Source: RGIG5579 sp045543495 (GTDB lineage Bacteria; Bacillota; Clostridia; Oscillospirales; SIG627). From it: DNA of 64,000 nt. The notes under the pieces are model-generated. The model saw nothing but the letters and a program-made list of their open reading frames with translations, was not told the DNA's origin and did no database searches. Position numbers and translations under genes: made by a program. The DNA is taken from contig JAZQMO010000028.1 of the NCBI GenBank assembly GCA_045543495.1, positions 1 to 64,000 of the forward strand, read 5' to 3'. Below are positions 16,608 to 24,989 of the stretch, in pieces. Numbering within the stretch: the stretch's first letter is position 1; every line of letters begins with the position of its first letter.

Positions 16608-18008
16608 ATGAAACTGTTTAATGATCTGACCGGTAAAAAAGAAGAACTCAATCAGAAGGACAATTATGTCAGAATGTACGCCTGCGGCCCCACGGTATAT
16701 AACTATTTCCATGTGGGCAATGCAAGATGCTTTGTGACCTTTGATCTGCTTCGCCGCTATTTGGAGTACCGTGGCAATAAGGTGGATTTCGTTCAGAATT
16801 TTACCGATATTGACGATAAAATGATCCGCCGTGCCAACGAGGAGAATACCACCGTGAAGGCCGTTGCCGATCGCTATATTGAAGAATACTTTGTGGATGC
16901 CAAGGGACTTGGCGTGAACCCCGCTACCTTCCATCCCAGAGCTACGGAAAATATTGATGCCATCATCAGCATCATTGAGACCCTTATTGAAAAGGGTCAC
17001 GCCTATGAGGCGAACGGTGATGTTTACTATTCCGCCCGCTCCTTCAAGGGCTACGGCAAGCTTTCCGGCAAGAATATTGACGATCTGGAAAGCGGCGCCC
17101 GCATTGATGTTTCCGATATCAAGCGTGACCCCTTGGATTTTGCCCTTTGGAAGGCCTCCAAGCCCGGTGAGCCCTTCTGGGAATCCCCTTGGGGACAGGG
17201 AAGACCCGGCTGGCACATTGAGTGCTCTGCTATGGTGGATAAGATCCTCGGTAAAACCATCGATATTCACTGCGGCGGTGTGGATCTGACCTTCCCTCAC
17301 CACGAAAACGAAATCGCTCAGTCCGAGGGTGCCTTTGACGTTCCCTTCTGTCGCTTCTGGATCCACAACGGATTTATCAATGTGGACAACAAGAAGATGA
17401 GCAAATCCCTCGGGAACTTCTTCACCGTGCGGGAAGCCGCCGAAAAATACGGCTATGCCGCCATCCGCTATTTCATTCTGTCCGCTCACTACAAGAGCCC
17501 CGTGAATTTCTCTGCCGATATTCTCGCTCAGGCACAGTCGTCGGTTCAGCGTCTTTACAACTGTGAAGAGAATCTGCGCTTTCTCCTTAAGAGTGCCGAA
17601 GGCTCGCTGACCGAGGAAGAAAAGGAATTCATCCTGAAGCTTGACGGCAGAAGAGAAGCCTTTATTGAAGTGATGGATGATGATTTCAACACGGCAGACG
17701 GTCTTGCCACCCTGTTTGAAGCCGTGAAGGACATTAACATCTTCGTCAATGCTCCCCGCAGCAAGGAGGCATTGGAAAAGATCCTTGCCTTTTATGAAGA
17801 GATTTGCGGTCTGCTGGGTTTTTTGAAGCCTCAGGAGGAAGCAAAGAACGGCTTTGACGATGCTCGCATTGAGAGCCTCATTGAAGAGAGAGCCAATGCA
17901 AAAAAAGAAAAGAATTACGCCAAGGCTGACGAGATCCGCAATCTCCTGGCAGAAAACGGAATCGTGATCGAGGATACTCCCGCCGGCGCAAAGTGGCATC
18001 GAGCATAA
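16608..18008 (+). CDS. cysS: Cysteinyl-tRNA synthetase
   Basis: This 466-residue class I synthetase has the usual length. VRMYACGPTVYNYFHVGNAR contains the zinc Cys and the HIGH-type motif (FHVGN). WHIECS is the Cys/Zn block, and KKMSKSLGN is the KMSKS loop. TAAGGAGAAAAA precedes the ATG. It closes the recA operon; a strong terminator follows its stop. No T-box leader is visible. Confidence 0.98.
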   Translation: MKLFNDLTGKKEELNQKDNYVRMYACGPTVYNYFHVGNARCFVTFDLLRRYLEYRGNKVDFVQNFTDIDDKMIRRANEENTTVKAVADRYIEEYFVDAKGLGVNPATFHPRATENIDAIISIIETLIEKGHAYEANGDVYYSARSFKGYGKLSGKNIDDLESGARIDVSDIKRDPLDFALWKASKPGEPFWESPWGQGRPGWHIECSAMVDKILGKTIDIHCGGVDLTFPHHENEIAQSEGAFDVPFCRFWIHNGFINVDNKKMSKSLGNFFTVREAAEKYGYAAIRYFILSAHYKSPVNFSADILAQAQSSVQRLYNCEENLRFLLKSAEGSLTEEEKEFILKLDGRREAFIEVMDDDFNTADGLATLFEAVKDINIFVNAPRSKEALEKILAFYEEICGLLGFLKPQEEAKNGFDDARIESLIEERANAKKEKNYAKADEIRNLLAENGIVIEDTPAGAKWHRA

Positions 18009-18012
18009 AATG

Positions 18013-18038
18013 AAGCACCGGCTTTGCCGGTGCTTTTC
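18013..18038 (+). terminator. Rho-independent terminator after cysS
   Basis: A perfect 10-bp stem (AAGCACCGGC / GCCGGTGCTT) with a TTT loop and a short T-rich tail. It begins 5 nt after the cysS stop and ends just before the cinA ribosome binding site. Confidence 0.8.
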
Positions 18039-18054
18039 CTTTGGAGGAATGAAA

Positions 18055-19335
18055 ATGAATCTTGTGGAAATACTGTCCGTAGGGGATGAGGTCATCTCGG
18101 GACAAATCACGGATACCAACGCAGCCTATCTTTCCCGTAAGCTTTCCGAAATGGGCTTTTCCGTTCGCTTTCATCAAAGCTGCGGAGATGAAATGGGAGA
18201 GATCGTATCGACTATGAGGCTTGCTCTTTCCCGATCGGATCTTGTGATTGTCACGGGTGGGCTCGGTCCCACGTATGATGATATTACAAGAGATGCGGCA
18301 TCCATCGTCTTTGATTCTCCCCTTGAGCCGAGTGCCGCCGCCGAAGCGCAGATCCGCTCTTATTTTGCCCGCCGCGGCATCCCGATGAGCGAAAACAATC
18401 TGCTTCAGGCCAAAGCGCCTCGCTGTGCCGAAATTCTGGAGAACCTTTGGGGAACGGCCCCCGCCCTTCACCTTTCGGGCAAGGCGGGTGAGATGTTTCT
18501 TCTTCCCGGAGTCCCCGGAGAAATGAAAATTCTGTTTGAGACCTACATTGTGCCGTTTCTGGATCTGAAACGGGAAGGGGAGAGGGAGAGCCGATCCCTT
18601 TTGCTCTACGGCATTTCCGAATCCCGCTTGGATGAAATGATGCGCGGCGTTTCGTGGCAGGAGGGGGTCATCGTTTCTCCCTATGCCGAATCGGGTCAGA
18701 TCCGCCTTCAGATCACCTCCTTTGCCAAAACCAAGGAGGAAGCAGTGTCGGCGGCTGACCGAGCCGAGGAATGCATTTTTCAGCTTGTGGGAGAGCACGT
18801 TTTCGGAGTGGGGGGTACCTGCCTGGAACAGGAGCTTGTCAGGGCACTGAAACAGAAAAGCCTTAGCATCGCCACGGCAGAAAGCTGCACCGGCGGCAGA
18901 GTATCCTCTCGTATCACCTCGGTCTCGGGTGCATCGGAGGTCTTTTCCTTGGGGGTTTGTGCCTATTCCGAGGAAGAGAAAAAGCGCCTTTTGTCCGTCG
19001 GAGAAAGAACCTTGGAGGAGGATGGGGTGTATAGCCTTCGCTGTGCCGAGGAAATGGCAAAGGGAATCTGCAAGCTTTCCGGTGCGGATCTCGGCATCGC
19101 TACCTCCGGCATTGCGGGGCCCTCGGGGGGTACCGAGGAAAACCCTGTGGGAACGGTGTATTTTGCCGTCTGTTCCAAAAGCGGGGTGGTGTCTGAGAGA
19201 AGGGTATTCGGTACGGGGCATTATTCTCGGGAGCAGATCGCATCTCTTGCGGCTTCTCACGCCTTGTTTATGGCCCTGTCCGTTTTGAAACAGGAAGAAG
19301 TCACCGAAAATTCACCCGATTTTCGACAAATTTAA
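18055..19335 (+). CDS. cinA: CinA-like competence/damage-inducible protein
   Basis: This 426-residue protein has two domains. The N-terminal part is a MoCF-like domain (VEILSVGDEVISGQITDTNA; TGGLGPTYDDIT). The C-terminal part is a PncC-like nicotinamide-nucleotide amidase domain (SIATAESCTGGRVSSRIT; GIAGPSGGTEENPVGTVYF). It probably recycles NMN and repairs nucleotide pools. TTGGAGGAATGAAA places the start at ATG 18055; ATG 18049 would be too close. It follows a terminator with no obvious promoter of its own. Confidence 0.94.
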   Translation: MNLVEILSVGDEVISGQITDTNAAYLSRKLSEMGFSVRFHQSCGDEMGEIVSTMRLALSRSDLVIVTGGLGPTYDDITRDAASIVFDSPLEPSAAAEAQIRSYFARRGIPMSENNLLQAKAPRCAEILENLWGTAPALHLSGKAGEMFLLPGVPGEMKILFETYIVPFLDLKREGERESRSLLLYGISESRLDEMMRGVSWQEGVIVSPYAESGQIRLQITSFAKTKEEAVSAADRAEECIFQLVGEHVFGVGGTCLEQELVRALKQKSLSIATAESCTGGRVSSRITSVSGASEVFSLGVCAYSEEEKKRLLSVGERTLEEDGVYSLRCAEEMAKGICKLSGADLGIATSGIAGPSGGTEENPVGTVYFAVCSKSGVVSERRVFGTGHYSREQIASLAASHALFMALSVLKQEEVTENSPDFRQI

Positions 19336-19343
19336 GAAAATAC

Positions 19344-19372
19344 TTGCATTTTTTTCACAATACTGTTATAAT
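19344..19372 (+). promoter_or_regulatory. Predicted promoter of the HPr gene
   Basis: TTGCAT (19344-19349), a 17-nt spacer and TATAAT (19367-19372). The -10 is followed by GGGATAATATT. No cre-like site was recognised. Confidence 0.7.
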
Positions 19373-19413
19373 TGGGATAATATTTTTATGTTTGTGAGTA
19401 ATAGGAGTTTGAT

Positions 19414-19677
19414 ATGATCTCAAAAGAAGTTACGGTATTGAACAGCGTCGGTCTTCACGCAAGACCCGCCACTTACTTCATTCAAAAAGCAAATAGTTTC
19501 AAGAGCTCTCTTTGGGTAGAATGCGGCGACCGCAGAGCCAATGCCAAGTCTCTTCTCGGGATCTTGTCACTGGGCATCACCAAGGGCACACGCATCAATA
19601 TCATCGCCGATGGAGCAGATGAATTGGATGCGGTAGAGGGTCTTGCCAATCTGATCCTTGCCGGCTTCAACGATTGA
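19414..19677 (+). CDS. ptsH: Phosphocarrier protein HPr
   Basis: This 87-residue protein of the sugar phosphotransferase system is full length. His15 in GLHARPAT accepts phosphate from enzyme I, which excludes Crh, where it is Gln. Ser46 in NAKSLLGIL is the HPr kinase target. HprK lies elsewhere in this window (54943), so both partners of Ser46 control are present. Enzyme I does not follow it; the gene stands alone between its own promoter and terminator. Confidence 0.95.
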   Translation: MISKEVTVLNSVGLHARPATYFIQKANSFKSSLWVECGDRRANAKSLLGILSLGITKGTRINIIADGADELDAVEGLANLILAGFND

Positions 19678-19681
19678 CCTT

Positions 19682-19719
19682 TACCGCTTGCTCGGAGAGA
19701 GCAAGCGGTATTCTTTTTA
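19682..19719 (+). terminator. Rho-independent terminator after HPr
   Basis: A perfect 12-bp stem (TACCGCTTGCTC / GAGCAAGCGGTA) with loop GGAGA, then TTCTTTTTATT. It ends just before the uvrC ribosome binding site, so uvrC needs readthrough or an unseen promoter. Confidence 0.88.
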
Positions 19720-19731
19720 TTGGGAGTCAAT

Positions 19732-21600
19732 ATGAAAGAGTATATTCCTCAGCTGCTGACCCCCGAGGCCCTTTTGGAGAAAGCCAAAAGCCTTCCCCAA
19801 AAGCCGGGTGTTTACCTGTTTTACGATAGCCTCGGTCAGATCATTTACGTCGGCAAAAGCCGCTCACTGAAAAACAGAGTCCTGTCATATTTTCAAAATC
19901 GAGGAAAGCACACCCCGAAAACGGAAAAGCTGGTTCGAACCGTTTCCGATCTTCAAACCATCGTTACCTCCTCCGAATCAGAGGCCTTGATTTTAGAAAA
20001 CGAAAAGATCAAGCTCCACAAACCAAAATTCAATATTCGCTTAAAGGATGATAAGGATTACCCTTATATCCGCCTGTCGGTGGGGGAAGCGTATCCCCGA
20101 TTGAGCTTTGCCCGCCGCAAGGAAAGAAAGGGAGATAAGTCCCGCTATTTTGGCCCGTACAGCTCCTCGGGAGCCGTGCGAAGCGCCATTGATACGGCCA
20201 ATAAGCTTTTTCTGCTTCCCACCTGCAAACGGAATTTCCCTCGGGATATCGGGAAGGATCGCCCCTGCCTGTATTATCATCTGGGAAAGTGCATCGGCGT
20301 TTGCACGGGCAAGGTCGAAAAAGAGGAGTATGAAAAAAGAATTGAGGATGTGATCCTATTTTTGCGGCACGATCATAAGAGGATCGCCGATTCCTTGGAG
20401 AAGGAAATGAGTGCCGCCGCCGAAAGAATGGATTTTGAAAAGGCCGCCAAAATGCGGGATCGCCTTTTTGCCCTCCGATCCCTGTCCCAGTCCTCTCAGG
20501 TGGTGCGGGATCTGCATTTTGATGCCGATGTATTCGGAGTCTTTTCCGATGAGCTTGGCGGCTGTATCAATCTTCTGTCCGTGCGAAACGGCAGTGTTGC
20601 CGACAGCACCAATTATCATTTCGGTGCCGATGAGATCTTGACCCCCGAAAGCTTCACCTCTCTGCTTCTCTCTCTTTATCGGGGAAGAGAAATGCTCCCC
20701 CGTCAGATCCTCATTCCATCCGAAATGAACAGCGAGGAGATGGAGGTTTTGTCCCTTCTTCTCACCGAGCAGGAGTCAAGAGAGGTTAAAATCCGAGTTC
20801 CCGAGCGGGGAGACGGAAGGGGACTGGTTCAAATGGCAACGGAAAATGCCTCTGCGGCGGCTCTTCACCGAAGAGAGCAGTTCCGCCGTGACGAGGAGGT
20901 ACTGGTGCTTTTGGCAAGCCGGCTTTCCCTTGAGGTCTTGCCCGAGCGGATCGAAAGCATTGATATTTCCAATTCCGGCAATGATGTGTTCCGTGCCGGT
21001 GTGATCACCTTGGAAAACGCCCGCTTTTTGAAAAAAGCCTATAAAAGCTTTGCTTTGGAACGGAATACCCCCGATGACGGCGCCTGTATGTACGAGGCCA
21101 TCAGTCGCCGTGTCAGGAGAGCGCTCTCGGGGGATGAGTCCTTTCTCCCCTTGCCGGATCTTTTTTTGGTGGACGGTGCCGCCACGCAGGTTTTTGCCGT
21201 CCGAAGCGCTCTTGCGGATGCAGGTCTTTCCATTCCCGTATTCGGCATGGTGAAGGATTCCTTTCATAAGACCCGATGCCTCACCGACGGAGAAAACGAG
21301 ATCTCCATTTCCCACGATCCCAAGCTTTTTCAGTTTATCTATGGGATTCAGGAGGAGGTTCACCGCTTCAGCCTTTCCCGTATGGATCATAGCCGCCGAA
21401 GCCGTATGAAGCATTCGGTTCTGACCGAGATCAATGGCATCGGAGAAAAGAAGGCCCATTGCCTGATGCGAGCCTTCGGGAGCATCAAGGCCATTCGTCA
21501 GGCAAAGAGGGAAGAAATTGCCGCCGTAAAGGGAATTTCCAAGCGGGATGCCGAGGCTGTCTATCATCATTATCATCAAAAAGAAAACGAGGAATCATAA
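19732..21600 (+). CDS. uvrC: UvrABC excinuclease subunit C
   Basis: This 622-residue nuclease makes the dual incisions of nucleotide excision repair. The N-terminal GIY-YIG domain has KPGVYLFYDSLGQIIYVGKS. A UvrB-interacting UVR motif lies near EKEMSAAAERMDFEKAAKMR. The C-terminal RNase H-like domain includes ESIDISNSGNDVFRAG and FLVDGAATQV, followed by helix-hairpin-helix motifs. The first conserved Asp is kept, but the usual HTQG reads SNSGND here. The start is ATG 19732 after GGGAGTCAAT. Confidence 0.96.
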   Translation: MKEYIPQLLTPEALLEKAKSLPQKPGVYLFYDSLGQIIYVGKSRSLKNRVLSYFQNRGKHTPKTEKLVRTVSDLQTIVTSSESEALILENEKIKLHKPKFNIRLKDDKDYPYIRLSVGEAYPRLSFARRKERKGDKSRYFGPYSSSGAVRSAIDTANKLFLLPTCKRNFPRDIGKDRPCLYYHLGKCIGVCTGKVEKEEYEKRIEDVILFLRHDHKRIADSLEKEMSAAAERMDFEKAAKMRDRLFALRSLSQSSQVVRDLHFDADVFGVFSDELGGCINLLSVRNGSVADSTNYHFGADEILTPESFTSLLLSLYRGREMLPRQILIPSEMNSEEMEVLSLLLTEQESREVKIRVPERGDGRGLVQMATENASAAALHRREQFRRDEEVLVLLASRLSLEVLPERIESIDISNSGNDVFRAGVITLENARFLKKAYKSFALERNTPDDGACMYEAISRRVRRALSGDESFLPLPDLFLVDGAATQVFAVRSALADAGLSIPVFGMVKDSFHKTRCLTDGENEISISHDPKLFQFIYGIQEEVHRFSLSRMDHSRRSRMKHSVLTEINGIGEKKAHCLMRAFGSIKAIRQAKREEIAAVKGISKRDAEAVYHHYHQKENEES

Positions 21601-21601
21601 A

Positions 21602-22183
21602 ATGAGAATCATTACAGGAAAAGCAAAAGGAGTCAAGCTTGTAACCCTTCCCGGGGATGATGTGCGCCCCACCACGGAAATGTCCAAGGAGGGCATTTTC
21701 AGCGCTATTCAGTTTGATCTGGCGGGAAAGAGCTTTTTGGATCTGTTTGCAGGCTCAGGTCAAATGGGTCTTGAGGCCATCAGCCGTGGCGCAAGCGGCT
21801 GCACCTTCGTGGATTGCAGCGAGGATTCCTTAAAGATCGTGCGCCGCAACATTGAGAAAACAGGCTTTGGAGAGCAGTGCCGTGTCATTCGCAGTGAATA
21901 CGGAGAATACATTAAATCCGCCTCCAAGAGAGGGCAGTCCTTTGATTTTGTCTTTGCCGATCCGCCCTATGGTAAGGATCTGACCGATGAATTGATCAAG
22001 CGTATTCTGCGGGCAGGGCTGGTCAAGCCCGGCGGTCTTTTGATGGTGGAGGGCGCCAATGAATCCCTCCGTGATGAAAAGATCCCCGAAAGCCTGAAGG
22101 AAGAGATCGAGAGCATCAAGCGCTATAAATTCTCCAAATGCTATGTTTGGTTCGTGCGCCTGAAGGGGGAGAGGGAGGAATGA
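21602..22183 (+). CDS. rsmD: 16S rRNA (guanine-966 N2)-methyltransferase RsmD
   Basis: This 193-residue SAM-dependent methyltransferase has MRIITGKAKGVKL at the start and a VRPTTEMSKEGIFSAI block. LDLFAGSGQMGLEAISRGA is the SAM site and FADPPYGKD is the catalytic motif. It begins right after the uvrC stop and overlaps coaD by 4 nt; the rsmD-coaD pair is widespread. Confidence 0.96.
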   Translation: MRIITGKAKGVKLVTLPGDDVRPTTEMSKEGIFSAIQFDLAGKSFLDLFAGSGQMGLEAISRGASGCTFVDCSEDSLKIVRRNIEKTGFGEQCRVIRSEYGEYIKSASKRGQSFDFVFADPPYGKDLTDELIKRILRAGLVKPGGLLMVEGANESLRDEKIPESLKEEIESIKRYKFSKCYVWFVRLKGEREE

Positions 22184-22656
22184 AGCGAATTGCCGTCTGT
22201 CCCGGAAGCTATGATCCCATAACGGTGGGACACGCCCGCCTCATTCGCCGTGCCGCCGAGCTGTTCGGCGCCTGCGAGGTGGTGGTGATGAACAACAGGG
22301 AGAAAACCTATCGCTTTTCCATGGAGGAGCGTCTGGCGTTTTGCAAGGCAGCCTTTCAAGAGGATGAAAACATTTCGGTTTTTTCCTACGAAGGAATGCT
22401 CTATGAGTATTTGGCCGGCAGAAAGGACAGCGCCGTTTTGGTCAAGGGCGTTCGAAACGAAAAGGACTTTCTCTATGAGCGCAAAATGGCCGCCTTCAAT
22501 CTGGAGCATTGCGGGGTGCAAACCCTGTATTTGGATGCCGAAGAGGAAATGGAGAGCATCTCTTCCACCTTGGTTCGGGAGAAAATGGATCAAAAGGAGG
22601 ATCTTTCGGGGCTTTTGCCGAAGGAAGTCATAAAACTTTTCCCAAACAAATTGTAA
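22180..22656 (+). CDS. coaD: Phosphopantetheine adenylyltransferase
   Basis: This 158-residue enzyme performs the penultimate step of coenzyme A synthesis. PGSYDPITVGH holds the nucleotidyltransferase (T/H)xGH motif. VKGVRNEKDFLYERKMAAFN and SSTLVREKM (the ISSTxVR motif) are diagnostic. GAGGGAGGA precedes the ATG at 22180. It is the last gene before the dcw promoter region; no terminator was identified immediately after it. Confidence 0.97.
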   Translation: MKRIAVCPGSYDPITVGHARLIRRAAELFGACEVVVMNNREKTYRFSMEERLAFCKAAFQEDENISVFSYEGMLYEYLAGRKDSAVLVKGVRNEKDFLYERKMAAFNLEHCGVQTLYLDAEEEMESISSTLVREKMDQKEDLSGLLPKEVIKLFPNKL

Positions 22657-22695
22657 ACATTTTGTGAACAAGTGCTCTATTTTATCCTAAAACTA

Positions 22696-22724
22696 TTGAA
22701 ATTTATAAAATACTCCGCTATAAT
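22696..22724 (+). promoter_or_regulatory. Predicted promoter of the mraZ/dcw operon
   Basis: TTGAAA (22696-22701), a 17-nt spacer and TATAAT (22719-22724). Transcription should begin near 22731, leaving a leader of about 125 nt. Confidence 0.75.
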
Positions 22725-22758
22725 GGGTCTCAGAGGGGAAAAAGTGGTAAAAAGTGGG
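22724..22758 (+). promoter_or_regulatory. Probable MraZ operator (phased TGGGN-like repeats)
   Basis: Four short direct repeats start at 22724 (TGGGT), 22735 (GGGGA), 22745 (TGGTA) and 22755 (TGGGT), so they recur every 10-11 bp. MraZ is known in E. coli to bind TGGGN repeats separated by 5-nt spacers upstream of its own operon. Here the repeats overlap the -10 end and the transcript start, which would suit autorepression. Confidence 0.6.
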
Positions 22759-22791
22759 TGAAATAATCCATTTTTACCTGTCTTTTCCTAT

Positions 22792-22825
22792 CCCCTCCCA
22801 TATAGAGGGGTATTTTTTATTTTTA
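22792..22825 (+). terminator. Putative attenuator hairpin in the mraZ leader
   Basis: The stem CCCCTC / GAGGGG (22792-22797 / 22805-22810) has a 7-nt loop and is followed by TATTTTTTATTTTTA. It lies inside the leader, 31 nt before the mraZ start. The same GAGGGG also occurs at 22733-22738 and could pair with CCCCTC instead. Confidence 0.55.
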
Positions 22826-22855
22826 TTCAGATTATATTAAGAAAGGAGTGATCCC

Positions 22856-23290
22856 GTGATCCGTGCTTTTTCAGGCGAGTATAAGTGCTCGGCAGATGCC
22901 AAAGGCCGTCTTTTGGTTCCCGTGAAGCTGCGTGAGCTGTTTCCCGAAGGGGAGAGTATGATCTTGGTTCGCTCCTTGGATTCTTGTATCAGCCTTTATT
23001 CCGAGGGCGTTTGGAGCGTGTTTGAGGAAAAGATCGCCGCTATGCCTTCCACCGAGGCAAGAGATGTGCGCCGCTTCTTCTATGCTTCCATGCAGCCCGC
23101 TGAGCCCGATGCACAGGGCAGAATCCTGCTTCCCGTTCAGCTTCGGGAATATGCAGGCATTACCAAAAACGTGGTGGTCCTCGGTTGCGGCGATCATGTG
23201 GAGATCTGGGATGAGGAGGGCTACCGCTCTTACACCGAAAGCACCCGTACCGCCTCCATTGAAGAAATCTTAAAGAGGAACGGTCTGTAA
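22856..23290 (+). CDS. mraZ: Division/cell-wall cluster regulator MraZ
   Basis: This 144-residue DNA-binding protein has two AbrB-like halves, marked by DAKGRLLVPVKLRE and DAQGRILLPVQLRE. It forms rings and binds repeats at its own promoter. The start is GTG at 22856; upstream AGAAAGGAGTGATCC matches the complement of the 16S rRNA 3' end except for one missing G. It ends TAATG with rsmH. Confidence 0.95.
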   Translation: MIRAFSGEYKCSADAKGRLLVPVKLRELFPEGESMILVRSLDSCISLYSEGVWSVFEEKIAAMPSTEARDVRRFFYASMQPAEPDAQGRILLPVQLREYAGITKNVVVLGCGDHVEIWDEEGYRSYTESTRTASIEEILKRNGL

Positions 23291-24222
23291 TGGCGTTTTC
23301 TCATAAGCCGGTTTTGTTTTACGAAACCGTAGACGGACTGAACGTTAAGCCCGACGGGGTTTATGTGGACTGCACCTTGGGCGGGGCAGGGCATTCCTCC
23401 TTGCTGCTGTCAAGGCTCACCACAGGTCGACTGATCGCCTTTGATCAGGATCCCGCCGCCATTGAAAATGCCAAGATCCGCCTTCGGGAATACGAAGGAA
23501 AATTTGAGCTTGTCAATTCCAATTTCTCCACTGCCGATGAGGTGCTCACCCGTCTGTGTCCCGATGGGATCGACGGCGCTATGATCGACCTCGGGGTTTC
23601 CTCCCATCAGCTGGATACCGCCGAGCGTGGCTTTTCCTATCATTTGGATGCCCCCCTTGATATGCGAATGGATCCCACCGCACCCCTCTCTGCCTTCGAT
23701 GTGGTCAACACCTATTCCTTCGGCGACCTGTGTCGTATTTTGAGGGATTATGGGGAAGAGAAGAGAGCGGCGGCCATTGCCAAAAACATCATCCGCCATC
23801 GGGAAGAGGCGGCCATTAAAACCACCTCGGCTCTTTCCGAGATCATCAAGGAGGCCTTTCCTCCCAAGGAGCGCTTTGAAGGAAAGCACCCCGCCAGAAG
23901 AAGCTTTCAGGCCATTCGCATTGAGGTCAACCACGAATTGGATGTGATTCCCGTGGTACTGAGAGCCTTGGTGAAGCACTTAAAGCCCGGCGGCAGGCTT
24001 TCCGTTATCACATTCCATTCCTTAGAGGATCGGATCGTGAAGGAGGAAATGAAATCCTTTGCAGAGGGCTGTACCTGCCCGAGAGACTTTCCCGTTTGTG
24101 TTTGCGGCTTTGTTCCGAAATTAAAGCTTATTACCCGCAAGCCCATTGTTCCGAGCCCCGAGGAAGAAAAAGAAAATCCGAGAAGCCGCAGCGCAAAGCT
24201 CAGAGTTGCGGAGAAACTATAA
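23290..24222 (+). CDS. rsmH: 16S rRNA (cytosine-1402 N4)-methyltransferase RsmH
   Basis: This 310-residue enzyme (MraW) methylates C1402. HKPVLFYETVDGLNVKPDG, VDCTLGGAGHSSLLL (SAM loop), LDMRMDPTAPLSA and FHSLEDRIVKEEM are the family blocks. It starts inside the mraZ stop. The mraZ-rsmH-ftsL order is the conserved beginning of dcw clusters. Confidence 0.97.
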   Translation: MAFSHKPVLFYETVDGLNVKPDGVYVDCTLGGAGHSSLLLSRLTTGRLIAFDQDPAAIENAKIRLREYEGKFELVNSNFSTADEVLTRLCPDGIDGAMIDLGVSSHQLDTAERGFSYHLDAPLDMRMDPTAPLSAFDVVNTYSFGDLCRILRDYGEEKRAAAIAKNIIRHREEAAIKTTSALSEIIKEAFPPKERFEGKHPARRSFQAIRIEVNHELDVIPVVLRALVKHLKPGGRLSVITFHSLEDRIVKEEMKSFAEGCTCPRDFPVCVCGFVPKLKLITRKPIVPSPEEEKENPRSRSAKLRVAEKL

Positions 24223-24241
24223 AAGAAAAGGAGATTTGGTC

Positions 24242-24883
24242 ATGGATGCGATGTATCGCAAAAAGGCCCGTGAAGCCGAAGAAGCGCGCAAGGCAAAAAA
24301 GCAAGCCGAAAAAAATCACGTAGCCGATGATTATAATCCCAAGCTTCGCCCCCGTGAGAACCACCCCGATTCCATTGATTCCGAAAAGAGAATTTCCAAA
24401 AATTTGAATAAACTCAACCGCCGTCTGGTCACCTCGCCCTTGGCAGAAGAAAAGGGAGCCGTGGAGGCCGTGACAGCAGGGGAGGACCGTGGAGCAAGGG
24501 TCGTGACCCGCTCTGCTGCCGTGAAGGCGCCCGCTCCTCTTGCGATTATTTTTTCCTGCGCACTGATCGCCGTGGTGTTTATGTATATGCTCACCCTGTC
24601 GGTTCAGATCGAGGAATACACCCTTTCCATCGATCGTATGGAATCCCAGATCGCCGAATTGAAGGAAGAAGCAACCCAATTGGAGGTGCAGCTGGAGAAT
24701 AAGTACGATCTGGATGAGGTGGAGCGAATTGCCACGCAGGAGCTTGGTATGGTAGCTGCTTCCTCCCTGCCGAAAAAGTATGTCTCCGTGGTAGAAGAGG
24801 GAGATGTATGGGAAGAATCGGAAAAAGAGGAGAAATCCTTTTTTGAAAAGCTATTCGGAAAAGGGGATAAAACCGAGGAATAA
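24242..24883 (+). CDS. ftsL: FtsL-like bitopic cell division protein
   Basis: This 213-residue protein has about 100 charged cytoplasmic residues. One TM helix (about 101-120) follows, with a periplasmic-side coiled coil (IEEYTLSIDRMESQIAELKE, about 122-150). The segment DLDEVERIATQELGM is typical of FtsL/DivIC. FtsL links FtsQ/DivIB and DivIC to FtsW-FtsI. The N-terminal tail is much longer than in classical FtsL (about 100-120 residues in total). Identification rests on topology and position between rsmH and ftsI. Confidence 0.8.
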   Translation: MDAMYRKKAREAEEARKAKKQAEKNHVADDYNPKLRPRENHPDSIDSEKRISKNLNKLNRRLVTSPLAEEKGAVEAVTAGEDRGARVVTRSAAVKAPAPLAIIFSCALIAVVFMYMLTLSVQIEEYTLSIDRMESQIAELKEEATQLEVQLENKYDLDEVERIATQELGMVAASSLPKKYVSVVEEGDVWEESEKEEKSFFEKLFGKGDKTEE

Positions 24884-24924
24884 AGACCTTTTGCCGAGAA
24901 TATGAATAAGGTAAGGAGTCAAAT

Positions 24925-24963
24925 TTGAGTAAAGGAAGGCCTTTACTCTTTTTGACCATATAG
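24925..24963 (+). CDS. Possible 12-residue leader peptide upstream of ftsI
   Basis: AAGGAG (24913-24918) lies 6 nt before TTG at 24925. The reading frame MSKGRPLLFLTI ends at TAG 24961-24963. It spans the whole terminator hairpin at 24927-24953, so ribosome movement would unfold the hairpin. This is inferred only from spacing; tiny frames of this size can occur by chance. Confidence 0.3.
   Translation: MSKGRPLLFLTI
24927..24953 (+). terminator. Terminator-like hairpin between ftsL and ftsI
   Basis: A perfect 9-bp stem GAGTAAAGG / CCTTTACTC, loop AAGG, then TTTTT. It lies inside the dcw operon. No convincing promoter follows before ftsI, so it probably acts as an attenuator or partial terminator. 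Confidence 0.7.
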
Positions 24964-24989
24964 ACGAACCCGAGAAAGGAGAAGAGCGA

